Source: Atrichornis clamosus (lineage: Eukaryota > Chordata > Aves > Passeriformes > Menuridae). From it: DNA of 64,000 nt. Location: the NCBI GenBank assembly GCA_013400975.1, contig WBMZ01009438.1, positions 186,001 through 250,000 of the forward strand. Direction: 5' to 3'. The translations under genes and the position numbers were made by a program. The notes beneath the pieces were generated by a model. That model worked only from the letters and a program-made list of their open reading frames with translations, was not told the DNA's origin and ran no database searches. Every line of letters begins with the position of its first letter. Position 1 is the stretch's first letter. Shown one piece after another: positions 25,166-37,691 of the stretch.

Positions 25166-28100
25166 CCACCTTGGGTTTTTTCCTGTCTTATCTATACATA
25201 AACTTTTGTTTTCTATATAAATGCTAACCATTTGGGGAAATTTTTTCATCTGAACATTTTAAAGAGTTCTCTTAAAACAAAGATTGCCAAGTGTTGCAAG
25301 ATTTATTTTGAATGTTACTCAAATCTTTATGAAAACCTTGCCATGGATATTTCCATGAAAGTAGAACTTAAAAAAGAATAAGAATTTTAGATTCTTAATA
25401 CTCTGACTTGCTTAATGGTCTCTGCTAATAGAAACTAATAGTTTCTGCTTGATAGAAAATAATTCCAAACCCTCTGACGTTAAGGACAAAGTTTGTCTTC
25501 CCACCTGGCAAGGGTTAAGTCTTAACTCATTTCCATATTCTCCTTTCACTAAGGCATGGTCTAATAAAACTGCCCAGAGTACACTGTAGGTAAAAGAAGC
25601 AATGGTGAATTTAGACATATATTTTTCCGTATTTAAAAGTAACTCCTGAAAAGTTCCAACTAAGATTTAAAAATACCACATCCTCCTGATAGAAATTAAG
25701 GGGTTTTTTTTCCTTTCTTTTATAATACTGCCATTGCTGGCCCAATCACTTTAGCACATGTACCTACTTTTGTTTGTGTTTTCAAGAAGTTATAATATTA
25801 ACAACTACAGCATCTTCCTAAACACATCTCCCAAGTATCTAGTAATTTCTGTAATTCAGACATTTAGTTGTGACACAATATGGGATCCAAGAGAAAAAAT
25901 ACTCAGTGTAGACATAAACAGCACACTGATAAGGTAATGTTGGGGGAGACTGACAAATCTTCAGTAGAGCAAGTGCCCAGTAATTCATGTGAACAGGACA
26001 GTTATTGAAAGGTCAGGTGTTATAGTCAGAAAGGAGTTTCTAAAATATATAGCTTTTGCCTCTGCAATTACATTTCCAGTAGATCCTTCCACTTTGATCA
26101 GACAGTGGATTGATTATGACAGTTCCAATTTCTCTTTAATTTTAGCAAATTGTTCTGCTATTAGACTGTTAGACCAGAGGAAGATTCTGCCATCCAGTGG
26201 TGAAAAATTGCTTTTTTACATTTAGGGTCACAGTTTATACAAAAAACATATTATGCTTTTAATAATAGGAGCATGCTTCAGCCACTGTAAAAATTTTTTC
26301 TTTTGTTCCTGGAAGGACTAAGAGAACAATTTTACAGGGAAGTGTACATACACTGGAAAACTCGTGGGAGAGTAAAGTGTACGCAGACCCTTGTTGATTA
26401 CTCGGGTTTCTTCTCAAATGGCACATTTGGTCTTGTGACCCGGCACAGCTTAGGACACTTGTGTGCCATGCTCTTACAACATTTGTGTGACAGCAGGGCT
26501 TGTTTGGACGAGCCCTGGGCTCACATAGTTCTGTCACCAGTGCCTGCCACAGGCCCCAGGATGGAGAGGACATCAGGTATGGAAATGTTTTCTCCCCAAA
26601 TGGGAGCAGGAGGCAGCATGCTGGGTCTGGATCAGCTCCGCCTGAGGCCATTACCTGTCTGACCACACTCACAGTCTTCCTACAACAGTGGACCATGTCA
26701 GGAATCAGTCTTGGACCATTTAACAACATACAAACGTGTATCACAGTTTCCCAATAATTATAATACAACTGTATCCTCATTTAGTAACCTCCATGACCAA
26801 GGGTAGAGTTGGACCTTTATTAGTTTGGGCACTGGAGGGGTGGAGGTGTGGTCACTCCCCTCCTCGCAGCCTTTTCACACCCTACACCCCTCTTGTGCCA
26901 TTTCCCAGAGCAGTGCAGCTGGGAACGCGGATCCCTGTTGTACCCTGTGCTGAAAGGGCGTGGAGGCTTTACTACTCAGACTATAGTATTTAAGGCAGTA
27001 GCCATCTTCAGAAAGTAGTCAGCAGCATTTCTCGAGGTGAGCACTGAGCCCCTGTGGTGCCCATGGTGGGTGAAACACCCAGGCCATGTGCAGTGGGCGC
27101 CCAGCAGAGCAGCAAAGCCGTCCCAACAAGTCCTGGGGTGAAAAATGTGGCAAAACACTTCATGTGACTCCAGCCCACCACAGATCACTCTGGAGCAGAC
27201 CATGGCTGGGCAGGTCATGTTTTTTGTGAGAGAGAGATGGAACCTTTCTTGCAAAGCAGCCGATTCCTGAAGAAAGTCCATCAGGAAAAATGGAGGAGAG
27301 CTGAAAGGATCAATGCACGTGGTGACAAGAGCATTAATCAGACCTGCCACTGTATCCAGTGTCAAGAGAAGGCACAGATCTCAGCTTCATCCTGTCAGCA
27401 GAAGCAAACCAGGAGAGGGGTGCCATCCATGAGCACAGCATAGCCCTACCAGGGGTCTGTTGTGCATGCTTCCCTTGGCAGTAAATGCCATTAATTACTC
27501 CTCCAATTAGTCCAAACAAGTTTGCCACCCCAAGAGTAGCTGCCAGAGCAGCTGGAGTATTCTTTGAGCTTCAGAGCAGACAGGGATTGCCCAAATAATT
27601 TTAAGACATGGCCAAGGGACACACAGAAGACCAGTGAGACCATGTTATGACAGGGCTGGTGTCAGCCAGGAACTTGATTGTCTCCTAACCAAAAGTGCCA
27701 TGGCCCTAAAAACACATATCAGGCCTGGAAAAGCAGTTTGTTTTACCAGATCTGGCCTACTAGGCTCAGTCATTTAGGATATTCCCAAGAGCTAGGTGAA
27801 CTAGTCTAAGGTTTTTGAGCAAAGGATTGACAGGAAAATGCATTAAATATATGAACCGTAAGTAATTGAGTATTGCATTTACTTATCATTTGTTTCACAT
27901 CCTAAGAGCAGTGACAAGGCAGCCGCACCACTCTGCCTCAGATATCTTTGAGTATCACCATAATTATGCTGGAAAAGTACTCAGAACCATTTTGGCGGGG
28001 AGGACAACCAACAGCACAGGAGTATGGACTGCTCAAAAATTTTCTTCCCTCTGGGGAGGACAGGGACCTGTACCAGTTCTTGTGGGAAGGGACAGTCCTG

Positions 28101-28314
28101 GTGTCCCTGAACTGGGAGCAGGAGGAGCAATGGCAACAACCTGTCCTCAATCATTGCCACCACAGCCAGGACATACCTCACATATTAAGCATCCTAAATT
28201 TAGGGAGTGTCATATATGTTTGAACAGCAGGTGCACTGACAGGATGTAGGCATCTCTTTCAGGGTGTGCTGGACAGTCTTCAGACTGCCTTTAGGAGAAC
28301 TCTACTGGAAAAAA
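25166..28314. other. Unique non-coding stretch, no gene recognised
   Basis: The left third is AT-rich. Frames open on both strands at 26259-26780 (minus, 173 codons) and 26303-26662 (plus, 119 codons) overlap each other, which suggests few stops through local GC content and not coding. Around 27866-28249 three frames are open simultaneously, again consistent with composition. No domain, RNA gene or repeat family was recognised. Confidence 0.5.
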
Positions 28315-28395
28315 TTAAGTTTGTTAAGCAGGACTTTCCCCTCATGAACAGCCAGCACAGGTTCATGAGGGGAAAGTCCTGCTTAACAAACTTAA
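28315..28395. repeat. Perfect 34-bp inverted repeat with 13-nt loop
   Basis: The left arm 28315-28348 and the right arm 28362-28395 are exact reverse complements, separated by 13 bases (28349-28361). The right arm continues directly into CR1 reverse-transcriptase sequence, so it is the original copy. The left arm is an inverted duplicate of it. Single-stranded DNA or RNA from this site would fold into a strong hairpin. The arms do not resemble terminal inverted repeats of a DNA transposon, and no matching pair of ends exists nearby. Confidence 0.95.
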
Positions 28396-28502
28396 ATTCC
28401 ACTTATGACAAGGTCATTTAGTTGATCAAGGGAAGCCAGCTGATGTAATCTTTTTGGATTTTAGTAAAACTTTCAATACCGTCTCTCACAGAATCCTCCA
28501 AT
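28347..28502 (+). mobile_element. CR1 LINE fragment, reverse-transcriptase region
   Basis: The sequence from CAGCACAGGTTCATG onwards follows the CR1 ORF2 segment that encodes Q-H-x-F..., then Y-D-K-V, then the F-x-D-F-S-K-x-F-x-T-V-S-H core of the reverse transcriptase. Recognisable pieces are TATGACAAGGTCATT, TTTTTGGATTTTAGTAAAAC and ACCGTCTCTCACAGAATCCT. The frame is broken by a premature stop in the codons after the YDKV-like motif, so it is inactive. The element is truncated on both sides, and its 5' side ends in the inverted repeat described separately. A second CR1 fragment covering the same protein region lies at 30405-30775. Confidence 0.85.
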
Positions 28503-30404
28503 GCTCTTCAACACCTTTCCCCACCAGCCGAGGGGGGTGGAGCGCATAAATGCATGAGACAGCCCTCTGACTGCAGGATCCAGGGGGCAAACCCGAGTGG
28601 ATGAGACATAAGCAATTTCCAAGGCAGGGCTGAAAGGCAGCCTCCATCTGGACAGTGCCTATGGACTTTTTAGACCTCTGCATTAAGGCCCTGTGCTCCA
28701 CTTCACAAGAGCTTTCTGAGGCTTTATTTTCACATGCAGCCTCCCAAAACATGGATTGGGGGAGTGCTGAATTTGCTCACCTGTCAGTAGGAGAGCTGTA
28801 ACTGGGTGGACTGAAGACTGTTTGGTGCTCTGAGGCAATACCTGTCAAATAAACTATTTTTCAAGCCAAAATCAAGAATTCATGTTGACTTTTACATGGA
28901 CTGAATTTGGCTTTAGAGACAATGAAGTGCCCTGGCAGAACACTGATAACATTTAAATTCAAAGAATGAGATTGTGTAACTTCAGCATGGCACAAGTTTT
29001 CTCCTTCCAATATGTTGTATCCAAGGGTTTGGCTTGGTTTTATTTTGTATGCAGACTTCAGCCTATATCTTCACCGAGGAGAAAAGAAAAGGTACTGTGA
29101 ACATAGATGTAACTAAACAAAGAGAAAACACAACCGACCTATCTTTCCTATCCATTATCCACGTGGATAGACAATAAATTCATGAAGAAATTAATTTTTA
29201 GATCGATGAAATCCTTGCCTCTACCATGCTAACTTGGAAGACAGTTTTATTTACAGAAAGAGAGACGAGCACAAGTTCTTTCTCTGCACAGAAGCAAATC
29301 TTCCTGAAGCAGAAAATGCTTTAAAAGTGAACTGCATCTCCTAAAGACATTTTTGGCTCTGGGATTCATATTTTCCACAAGGTGCTGTTCTTACTGAGCC
29401 TTATTCCTACAACTTTATGCTCACAAGACAGGTTCTTTTGACTAAAGTTATACACGTGCTTAATCAAGTACAGAATAAGACAGCGTTTATTCACTATTTT
29501 TATAAAGCAATTATGAATGACTCACTTGCATGTGATTTGTTCAGTAAGAATTATGAGACTTTTACTTCTGTTTTGGTAATATGAGAGAGCTTTGCTTTTT
29601 GATTTATACTCATTATCTTGGGAGGATTGGTTCCATAAGAAAATGATCAAATACTTGCATTTTTCCATACCAAATATTTTCAAGGGAAAAGTGCTCTCTC
29701 CCTCATCTGTGAGTGGTGACCCAACTAACCAGAGCAGTGCAGCCACTGTCAGATCTGCCTGAGTGCCGAGCACAACCAGAGAAAAGCACAGCAAAAGATA
29801 CTCATGGCTGGGCTTGGACCTACTTCATGCAGCTTTCCTTATCAAGCAAAGGGCAATGCAACTCACAGAAGAAACTGCAGAAACAGAGTTTCTGCTGGCA
29901 GATGCCATCAATGTCAGCAGAATTACACCCCCAGGGAACTTAAACCTTTCAAAGTGGCAGATATTTTCAAGACTATTTTGAGAATGTTTCAAAGGGGAAC
30001 ATTACTCAGAACACTTGATAGTCCCTGATTCCAAGAAGTCAGGAAAATCTAAATTCCAGAAATGGGTTATTTCCTCTTTGAGGAAAAATGAGCTGGCAAA
30101 GATGCTGGATATCAGTAAGGGAAAGCAGACAAGACTTGGTATTATTTTGTCTGAATAGCATTCATGCCCCAAGGAATTGCTTTATTTCTGGACTACTAGC
30201 AGTGGAGTTAGATCAAATGGAATTTTTTAAGGATCCAAGTAGGAAATGTGAAACAATGGCCTGCTTAACACTCCACCAAAAGGTCAAACCCTCATCCTGC
30301 TATCTTTGGTGACATTGCTGTTTTACCAGCGGTGAGATGCTGCAGATCAAAGAGTCCTCATTCATTCTAAAAACTGTTTTGCCAGGAGCAAGTAGGAGGC
30401 TGCT
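28503..30404. other. Unique non-coding stretch between two CR1 fragments
   Basis: This interval separates two CR1 fragments that overlap in the ORF2 region they represent. They are therefore two insertions or a duplication, not one interrupted element. No recognisable CR1 sequence was seen inside it. Short frames at 29522-29794 (minus) and around 29713-30028 (plus, three overlapping frames) lack recognisable domains. Confidence 0.5.
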
Positions 30405-30775
30405 ATCATCATGAGGCCCCTCTCAATGATTTTTCAATGATCTTGGGAATCTGGAGAGGTCCCAGTTGACTGGAAGCTGGCTTACATTGTCCCAGTTTTC
30501 AAGAAGGGCAAAACGGATGACCCTGGAAACTACAGACCTCTCAGTCTCATTTCAGTGCCTGGTAATATTACGGAGAAGATTATTCTGGGAGTTATTGAAA
30601 AATACCTGAATGACACCGCAGTCATCAGTCACAGCCAGCATGGGTTCACGTCAAACTTAATTTCTTTTTATGACAAGGTAACCCATCAAGTTGATCAAGG
30701 GAAGCCAGGTGACGTAAGCTTTTCGGGTTTCCGTAAGGCTTTTGATACTGTGCTGCAAACCCATGTAACTTAGAG
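30405..30775 (+). mobile_element. CR1 LINE fragment, reverse-transcriptase region
   Basis: This is a 5'- and 3'-truncated CR1 copy. In the plus strand it encodes KKGKTDDPGNYRPLSLISVP, then a SQHGFTSNLISFYDKVTHQV stretch, then GFRKAFDTV. These are hallmark reverse-transcriptase blocks of CR1 ORF2 (the K-G-x-x-x-x-P-x-N-Y-R-P-L-S and F-x-K-A-F-D motifs). The region from 30555 to 30773 is still open (72 codons) and then hits a stop. Sequence similarity to CR1 is lost abruptly after about 30775. The Y-x-D-D catalytic motif lies downstream of the truncation and is absent, so the copy is dead. Confidence 0.93.
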
Positions 30776-33700
30776 GGGTTATTGATAGCACTAGTGACCA
30801 CAAAGGAAAGGCTCCTTTCTTGCATGTGTTTGCTTTATTATTTATCCACTACAAATTTTCACTCATTGAAGGACTTACTACTATACAGGCAAAAATAGAA
30901 AAGGCCTTGGTATAAAGAAGCAGATCTGCTATCCAACACCCCAACATCAAGGACAGATTGGCCCACAAAACATGCTCTACATGCTCTTCAACCATTTGAA
31001 ACAAAAGGAAGGAACACTTTCTCAGCAAGAGAAGAAGATGCTGACACACCAGCTAAAGAACAACAAACAACCAAAACACTACACAGCAACAAGAACGACT
31101 GTAAAATTTAGCTCTTTCACCAAACATGAAGGAGCTCTTTCTGGCTAGTCTGCAGGATAAGAAGAGGAAATTATTTTCCTATGTATATGAGCTGATCAGT
31201 TGTGAGAAGCACTTCTTGCATGTGAGAAGACTCTTTCTGGAGCAGACAGATGTGTATTACAGTTACGATAAACTCACAACAGAAGTGGGCAAAATATTGT
31301 GACAGTGAAAGTAATTTCCCATTGAAAGCAAAATAAAACAAACAACAACAAAATCCCAGACTATGTCTTTAAATCTTGAAGTGTTGAAGAGAGGCCAGCT
31401 ATCTTTTCAAAATTATTTGGTTTTGTTAAAATGAGTGAGAATTTTTAAGTACAAGTCTATGAATTATGTTATACAAGAGGTCATATTATGCATTCACAAT
31501 GTCCTTTCTGGGTTTAAAATCTATAAATTTCTATTAGGACCATTGTTTTTCACAGGTTGCTGACTTTATGATAAACTCCCTGCTCGGCCTCAAATTCTTC
31601 ATGTTTGGTCCCAGGGGACAACATTGTCCATATATTAATTTTGAAAGAAAACTTTCAGATGACTAGAAATTGAAGGAATAAAAAAAATTTTCAGCTTAGA
31701 AAAAAAACAACACCCCACACACAAAACAGTAATTCACTTTCCTCTCTTGAGACCATGGCTCAGTCAAAAAGACACTGAACAAAAAATGGCTAATTCATGT
31801 AGCAGAGACTGTGCCACCACAGGGAGCCAGACAATTCCTTTCTGGAAGAGAAGATACCTCAAACGAGGAAGTTAGGTGGGGAGAGCTGAGCAGGCACCTG
31901 GGGTATGCCCAGAGTATCCTGGTGCAGCTACACTACACAGCCTGTCTTGGAACCCCACCTCTCTAAATCTCACCCTGATTTTCACACACTTGCATCAGTT
32001 GCAGCCCTTGACCACAAACGCAAGGTCAGTGGTCACATTATCCACCAGCATCTCTTAGCATACAGAGAGAAGGGGAAAAGCCAAGCCAGAAACCAGACCC
32101 CTGCACTGGCTGTGTCCCTGTCTTATGATGGTTGTCAGAATGCACCAGCTGCTCTCAGCAGGAACAGACCCCCAAGGAAGGGGGATGCTGAAGCCACAGA
32201 GAAAACCTGGCAGTACTGCACCCCTATGTCCAAAACAGGACTGTGAGAGGTCTGAAATGCTGAAGTATGGCCATGGTTTGTGACCAGACTGCACCCACGT
32301 CAGGTAGGTCCTTTGCAGTGAACAAGGAACACCATCCACCTTCCCCTCAGACGCATTGCAGCAGTTAAAACATAAAGAAGTGTTAGTTTGTAAAATCATC
32401 TACATTGCTAAAATAGTAATGCCAAACACAGTGCAGCAGAGCCTGCTTTAACCTTCTCCTCTCAAATGTTCTTCATTTATTAGGTCTTTGCTTTTTCATC
32501 TTCATGAGAAATATCCCCATCTGTTTTGTGGCAATAATTCTAGGTTTCAGTATTTCACTCCAAGGTGAAGGAAAAAGGCAAATTATTATTTTGTTCACTG
32601 AAGACTAGAAAAATGGCAAATCTTGTAACAAACTCTAAGACTGAGATGCAACAAAATCAGTTTACATAAAAGATCGATAGGAAAAATAATCTCCTTAACA
32701 GACCATGTCTGACACTTGCTTTTTTCATTTTCTGCAGTTCTCTTTGGAGACTTATCGGGACCGTGGTTGCTTAAGGTACAAGGACAGTGTCATTTGCCAC
32801 AGACAATGCCTTTTATTCTGTAGAGCAAATTCAGTCTGCATAAATATTTTTTTTGCTTTTCTTTTTTTTTTTTCCTGGTGTCAACACACCAGCTTACTAC
32901 AGGATTGCACTTCACACTTTGTCTTTATGAGACACTTCTTGACTGATTGCCTAGGAATTTATGTACACGTTAAAAAACCATTTTGTTTTATATGGGTTAG
33001 CTGGTATAGTCCAGATGGGAATGGAACACCTCCTTAGCCATCACCTACTGGGAGCTGCTTCTTTTTTTATTTTCTCCCAACCTTGTTGCCCACTACATTT
33101 AACATAAAAAATGACCACCCGTATTACCAAGCACTATAGAAACACACAGAAAGTCCTTATGTTCACAATTCCCACAGGATTTATAAGGTTAAAGATGCAC
33201 AGGGTATAAGATGCACAGGGAGGTGAAGAGGCTTCTCCAGCACACCATGGCCTGAAAATGCATGCAGTGATCCATCTCCCTGACCTTGCTCCATTGTCCT
33301 CTTGCTCCACAGACAAAGTGAACTTTGGAGAGCTTCAGTCTCCTGGTTAAGTTCCTCACATCCTGACTCCAGTAGATGTACTGTTTCAAGTGATCAAGGA
33401 AGCTTTATTCAGAATTGCTGGGGAGTTGTTTCCCAGCTGCTCAGGATTAGAGATGTTTCACTACCCCAAATATCTGGAACCATTTATGTATTTGTTGGAA
33501 GTGTTTAATGGAAATATGGACCCAATGTTCCAGGAGTAGGCACATCCTAATAGACACAGCCTGAGAAAATGCATTGTAGCAATTGCCTTGTTGTCCATCA
33601 TGTTCGGTTTCCATTACCTATAATTTGCAGAGGTAAATATAAGGAAGATGCAGACATTTTATAAATAATGACAGCAGTTCTTCTGAAGCCAGACAGGTGC

Positions 33701-36700
33701 AGATAATTCTTCATGACCCAGGAAAAAGAAAATGAGAGGTGATCAGTAGGAATACTAAAATACAAGGGCAGGTGCACTTGTGTTATATCTCACAATAGTA
33801 CATTTTTAAACACTAACTGTAATTTGGGGCCAAGTTTTGGGGTTTTTTTTACATAGAAGACTCTCCTTTCCAAAATCTAGGAAAGACCAACCACTTGAAA
33901 TTAAAGTTACCAATGTGGTATCTCAAAACTATTCTGAAAAGGTAAAAAAAGAGCTTTAACAGTGTAAGGAATCATTCTTATTTCTGTATTTCCTCTGATA
34001 AGCACAATATTAGCAGTTACATATTTACAGTGTATAAATTTTTTTTAAAATTGTTTCTGTATACCGTTCCTTTTGTTCTAGTTCAGTCAGCAATCATCTT
34101 TTTTTTTCCCTTTAATTTCTTTACTAGATTTTCTCGAAGTGGCATCTGTTTTGCCTTTTAAAAATTAACTGTGTAAGCACAACAAAATCAGAGAGATGTC
34201 AAAGCTGTGGAATTTTCCCTTGCAACCACACAACGCCAAGTTTCGGATGACTCTGTTGCGAGACGATGAATCATCTCACGTTATGGGATTTGGGTTCAGG
34301 TTCTCTAAGGTAGCTATTATGAAGCTCAGCAAATCTATATCCACTTCTGATCTGTTGTTGTTGTGCTTTTCGAGTTTTGGAGGGGGAGGGGTGTGTGGGA
34401 ACTTCTAATATCATTATCCAAACTTAAACTTTGCCAGTTACGTATCTTGAAGCCTTCCTTAAATGAACCTGAAGTCCTGTCCTAAACTTTTGACAACTCT
34501 GAACAACAAATTCAAACACAGCAAACCAAATAATTTAGGAAAAAATGTTCTCAAAGACATTTGCAGTCAGCAAAAGAGCTCTTAGATACAATTCTCTGGG
34601 TAAATCCTGGCAGATGAACTTAATTAAGAGACAAAAACAATTAACTAGCAATGTGTGACAAAAATTGGCTAAACTAAAATTCTCTGTGAAATCTCCTTAT
34701 TAGGAAACAAGAGAATTATCGTTCTGCTGTTTTCCACAGAAGGAAGGATGGCCTCTTTCTGTCTGTGCTTGTGGGGCAATATCAGCCTCTATTCATAGTG
34801 GGCCAGCTGGGAGCCCACAGATATGGGGTATTTCCATGTGGCCCCGGCCTTCCCCAAGAGCCTGACAATGTTCAGGAGGAAAGTGATGTTTCAGCAGCCA
34901 ACACATCCCCTTGCACGTGCAGCACCAGCAATGGAGGTGGCCAGGAAATATTGCCCTGGCTCCTGGGGAAAAGGCATGCAGGACACCCATGTACATGCCT
35001 GTGGCTCAGCACAGAGACAATTATTAGCTGCTTTTGTCAATCCTGAGCATGGAAAAAGGGTATCTCAAAAGCAGCTCCAGCCACCACATCCCATCAGTTT
35101 TTAACCAGCTCATGACTCATTGGTTGACAGGCAGACATGTAGCAAGAAACAAATCCCCAATTTAATCCTCTCCACTTTTTGACAGGGTAACTGCACCAGA
35201 GAAATCAAGAAATATGCATCTGTTTTGAGCCACATCATGCAGTGACTCCTGGCTTCATTTTGGAAAGGATGCTACCTTTCAAAGATAAATTAGATGGAGA
35301 AGTTCAGGTATGAGTTTTTGGATTGCTTGGCTTAGGGCAGTCCTGAGCCGTGCCTTCCTCAAAGAGCTGGTGAGAAAGAAAAATTGCTAGGAAGCACTCC
35401 TGTAGGAAACCCCTCCGTTATGAGGGCCTGAAGATCAGATAAAATGTCCAATATATCCTGGTCCTCCTCCCAGGTCATCCAGGACTAGCCACTGTTGGGG
35501 AATAATTGCAGTCCATGAAGGTTTGACACAAAATGCCCATTTTTTAAATGTTCATAAAGCAGTAAGTGGTCAGTGGTCACTATAATGACTTACTTAAATG
35601 GCCAATAGAATTTAAAAATTCATATAAACTTTTGTGAATATATAATGGCACTACAATTCTTTGCAGTTATCATTCCAGTTTTACCAAGAAATAATTTTTT
35701 TTAAATCAGAGAATTTTAAAGTTCCAGAAATAGTAGAGAGAAGTATCCTTGAAGAAATAAACTATTGGTTTTTCAAATATCGTGTCATAGTTTTCAAATC
35801 TGGCAGAAAATTCAAGACATAGTGCTTAATACATTGGTTGAAACAAAAAAAATATCAGAATCTACTAGAATATGAAAACTTTGAGGTACTAATATTTAAA
35901 AGAAGATAAGGAATATCCTGACACTCTCCCCCTGCCCAAAAAAAGATAATTTATAGCAAGTGCCAAGCAGTCTCTTTGGCTCTTAAATCTTCCATGTAGC
36001 CTGTGCAATAGGATTAACTTTAATTGCTTCCAGCCTATACCTAAAGATGAAGAACAGGATAGCAGCTGGTTGTAATAGAGCTACCTCACCAGTCATTATC
36101 TGTTACAAAACTAGCTCACACAACAGTTGCACATAAGTCAGGTGCTTCTTGATGTCAACTTTTTTACCTCATCAGCTATCCTAGCATTTCATAGACCTCT
36201 GTTGTACCCAGAAGATTGCTCAGGTTATTTTTTCTTCTTGTTTGGGCCTGTGTCCTGCAGGATCTGGGGTGTTCTGCTCTTATGTTGTGCCTAAGGAAAT
36301 GCTTGACAATACAAACACAGTTAGATCCTCAGTTTTCAAACTGGGGGCATGATGGATCAGTGCCAGACAACTAAGCATCTCTCAGGACTGAGCCTTTTGT
36401 TGGAACTCTGCCACTTTTTCACTGAATTATCTCTTCTTCCACAACAGAGACTATTTGTTTCAGCTGGTCTGCTCTTGTTGTTAAATACTGCTCAGATTTA
36501 GCAGATAGCAGAACTATAGTCCTGCCTATACCTAGTGGGCTAACCAAAGAGAAAGGTAAATCTAGTGAATGGGTTCTCTTAGCCTAAAACTATTCTCTTT
36601 GCTAGAAAATATTTAAAAGAATAAAAAACCATGTAATGTAAATGAGTAACATTTTCTACTGCTGAAAATGTTTCATATGACCTTATAAAAGGTCCTTTTT

Positions 36701-37691
36701 TCTCCTGGAAGTACACCAACCTTATTTATGCAATAGAATATTCATCCTTGTTAGAGTAATTTCATTCCCAAAGAAATTTATCTTTTAATACTGCACTACA
36801 GATTCCTTTTCAGTAATAGAATTGCTGGGGATTTTTCTGAAACTACAAGTAGATGCAATCTATCCCTCTGCTTGTATTTTTTCCCTTTAGTCCAAAAGTT
36901 TTTTAGAACATAGGTGATTCCATCTTAAACAAAACAAAACAAAAAAGAAGAAAGAGAATCCAAAACAAAACAACAAACAAGTACTAAGAAATACAGGAAG
37001 CGGCTGAAGGATTAGAAAAGTAGGTCAGATGGCAAAAGCTCCTGCATGATATTACAGTGAAAAAAACCCTGTAAGGTAAATGAACCTTGTGGTCTTAAGT
37101 CCCCTTGGAAGAGGTATCCTACTCCAGGCTTTCCTGTGTCTTCTAATTTTGACGTTTTGGGAAGAGCAAGTGTCTGTCAGCATGCATTTCTCTGGATCAG
37201 CCTGTATGACTGTTCCTTTTCCACCCAGATTGAGTTAATTTATTGCACAGGACAGACCCTTCTGCATTCCAGTTTGTGGCATCAGTGTGCAGTCCAGCGA
37301 GCTACTGCAGTGGATATTTAAGCAGAGCCTTTCTAGGCATGAGCAATGATCTCTTTGCTCAGTTGGCACAGCAGCAGTGGATACTGCCTTCTGCTCTCTG
37401 CAGCTCTGAAAGATGGAGATTGTTGCCTCACATTAGAACGTTGGTTTGACAGCCCTCTGCACCACTCAGACATTTCCTTGCAGGGTGAAACAACCCAGCT
37501 TCCCGGTTGCAGCTGAAGCCCTCATGCAGAGATGCTAATGGGGAAAGAAACATTTTAGGACTTGCAGGGATCCTCAGGGATCTCCAGGAGCAGAGAGTAT
37601 CACATCTTTGCACAGTGTGATGCATCCTGTGATGCAAAGAAGATCTTCAGGAGCAAGCAAATTCACACAGCACAATGGGGCTGTGCTCTGT
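30776..37691. other. Unique, largely AT-rich non-coding stretch
   Basis: No exon, RNA gene or transposable element was recognised. Longest frames are plus 31905-32246 (113 codons) overlapping minus 32055-32399 (114 codons), and plus 32705-33037 (110 codons, containing oligo-T-encoded Phe runs). Frames at 34765-35104 overlap in three phases in a GC-richer patch. Oligo-T runs occur near 32848-32874, 33840-33850 and 34099-34108. An A-rich imperfect (AAAAC)n patch is at 36929-36980. The rest appears to be ordinary intergenic or intronic sequence. Confidence 0.5.
36929..36980. repeat. A-rich low-complexity repeat, (AAAAC)n-like
   Basis: Several AAAAC units are followed by AAGAAGAAAG-type sequence and more AAAC units. 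This is simple A-rich low-complexity DNA with no other interpretation needed. Confidence 0.7.

Noticed and set aside
26259..26780. 173-codon minus-strand frame
   Set aside because: It overlaps open plus-strand frames and has no recognisable motif, so it is probably compositional.
28315..28395. Palindrome as transposon terminal repeats or a cruciform origin
   Set aside because: The right arm is internal CR1 coding sequence, and the 13-bp loop leaves no room for an element.
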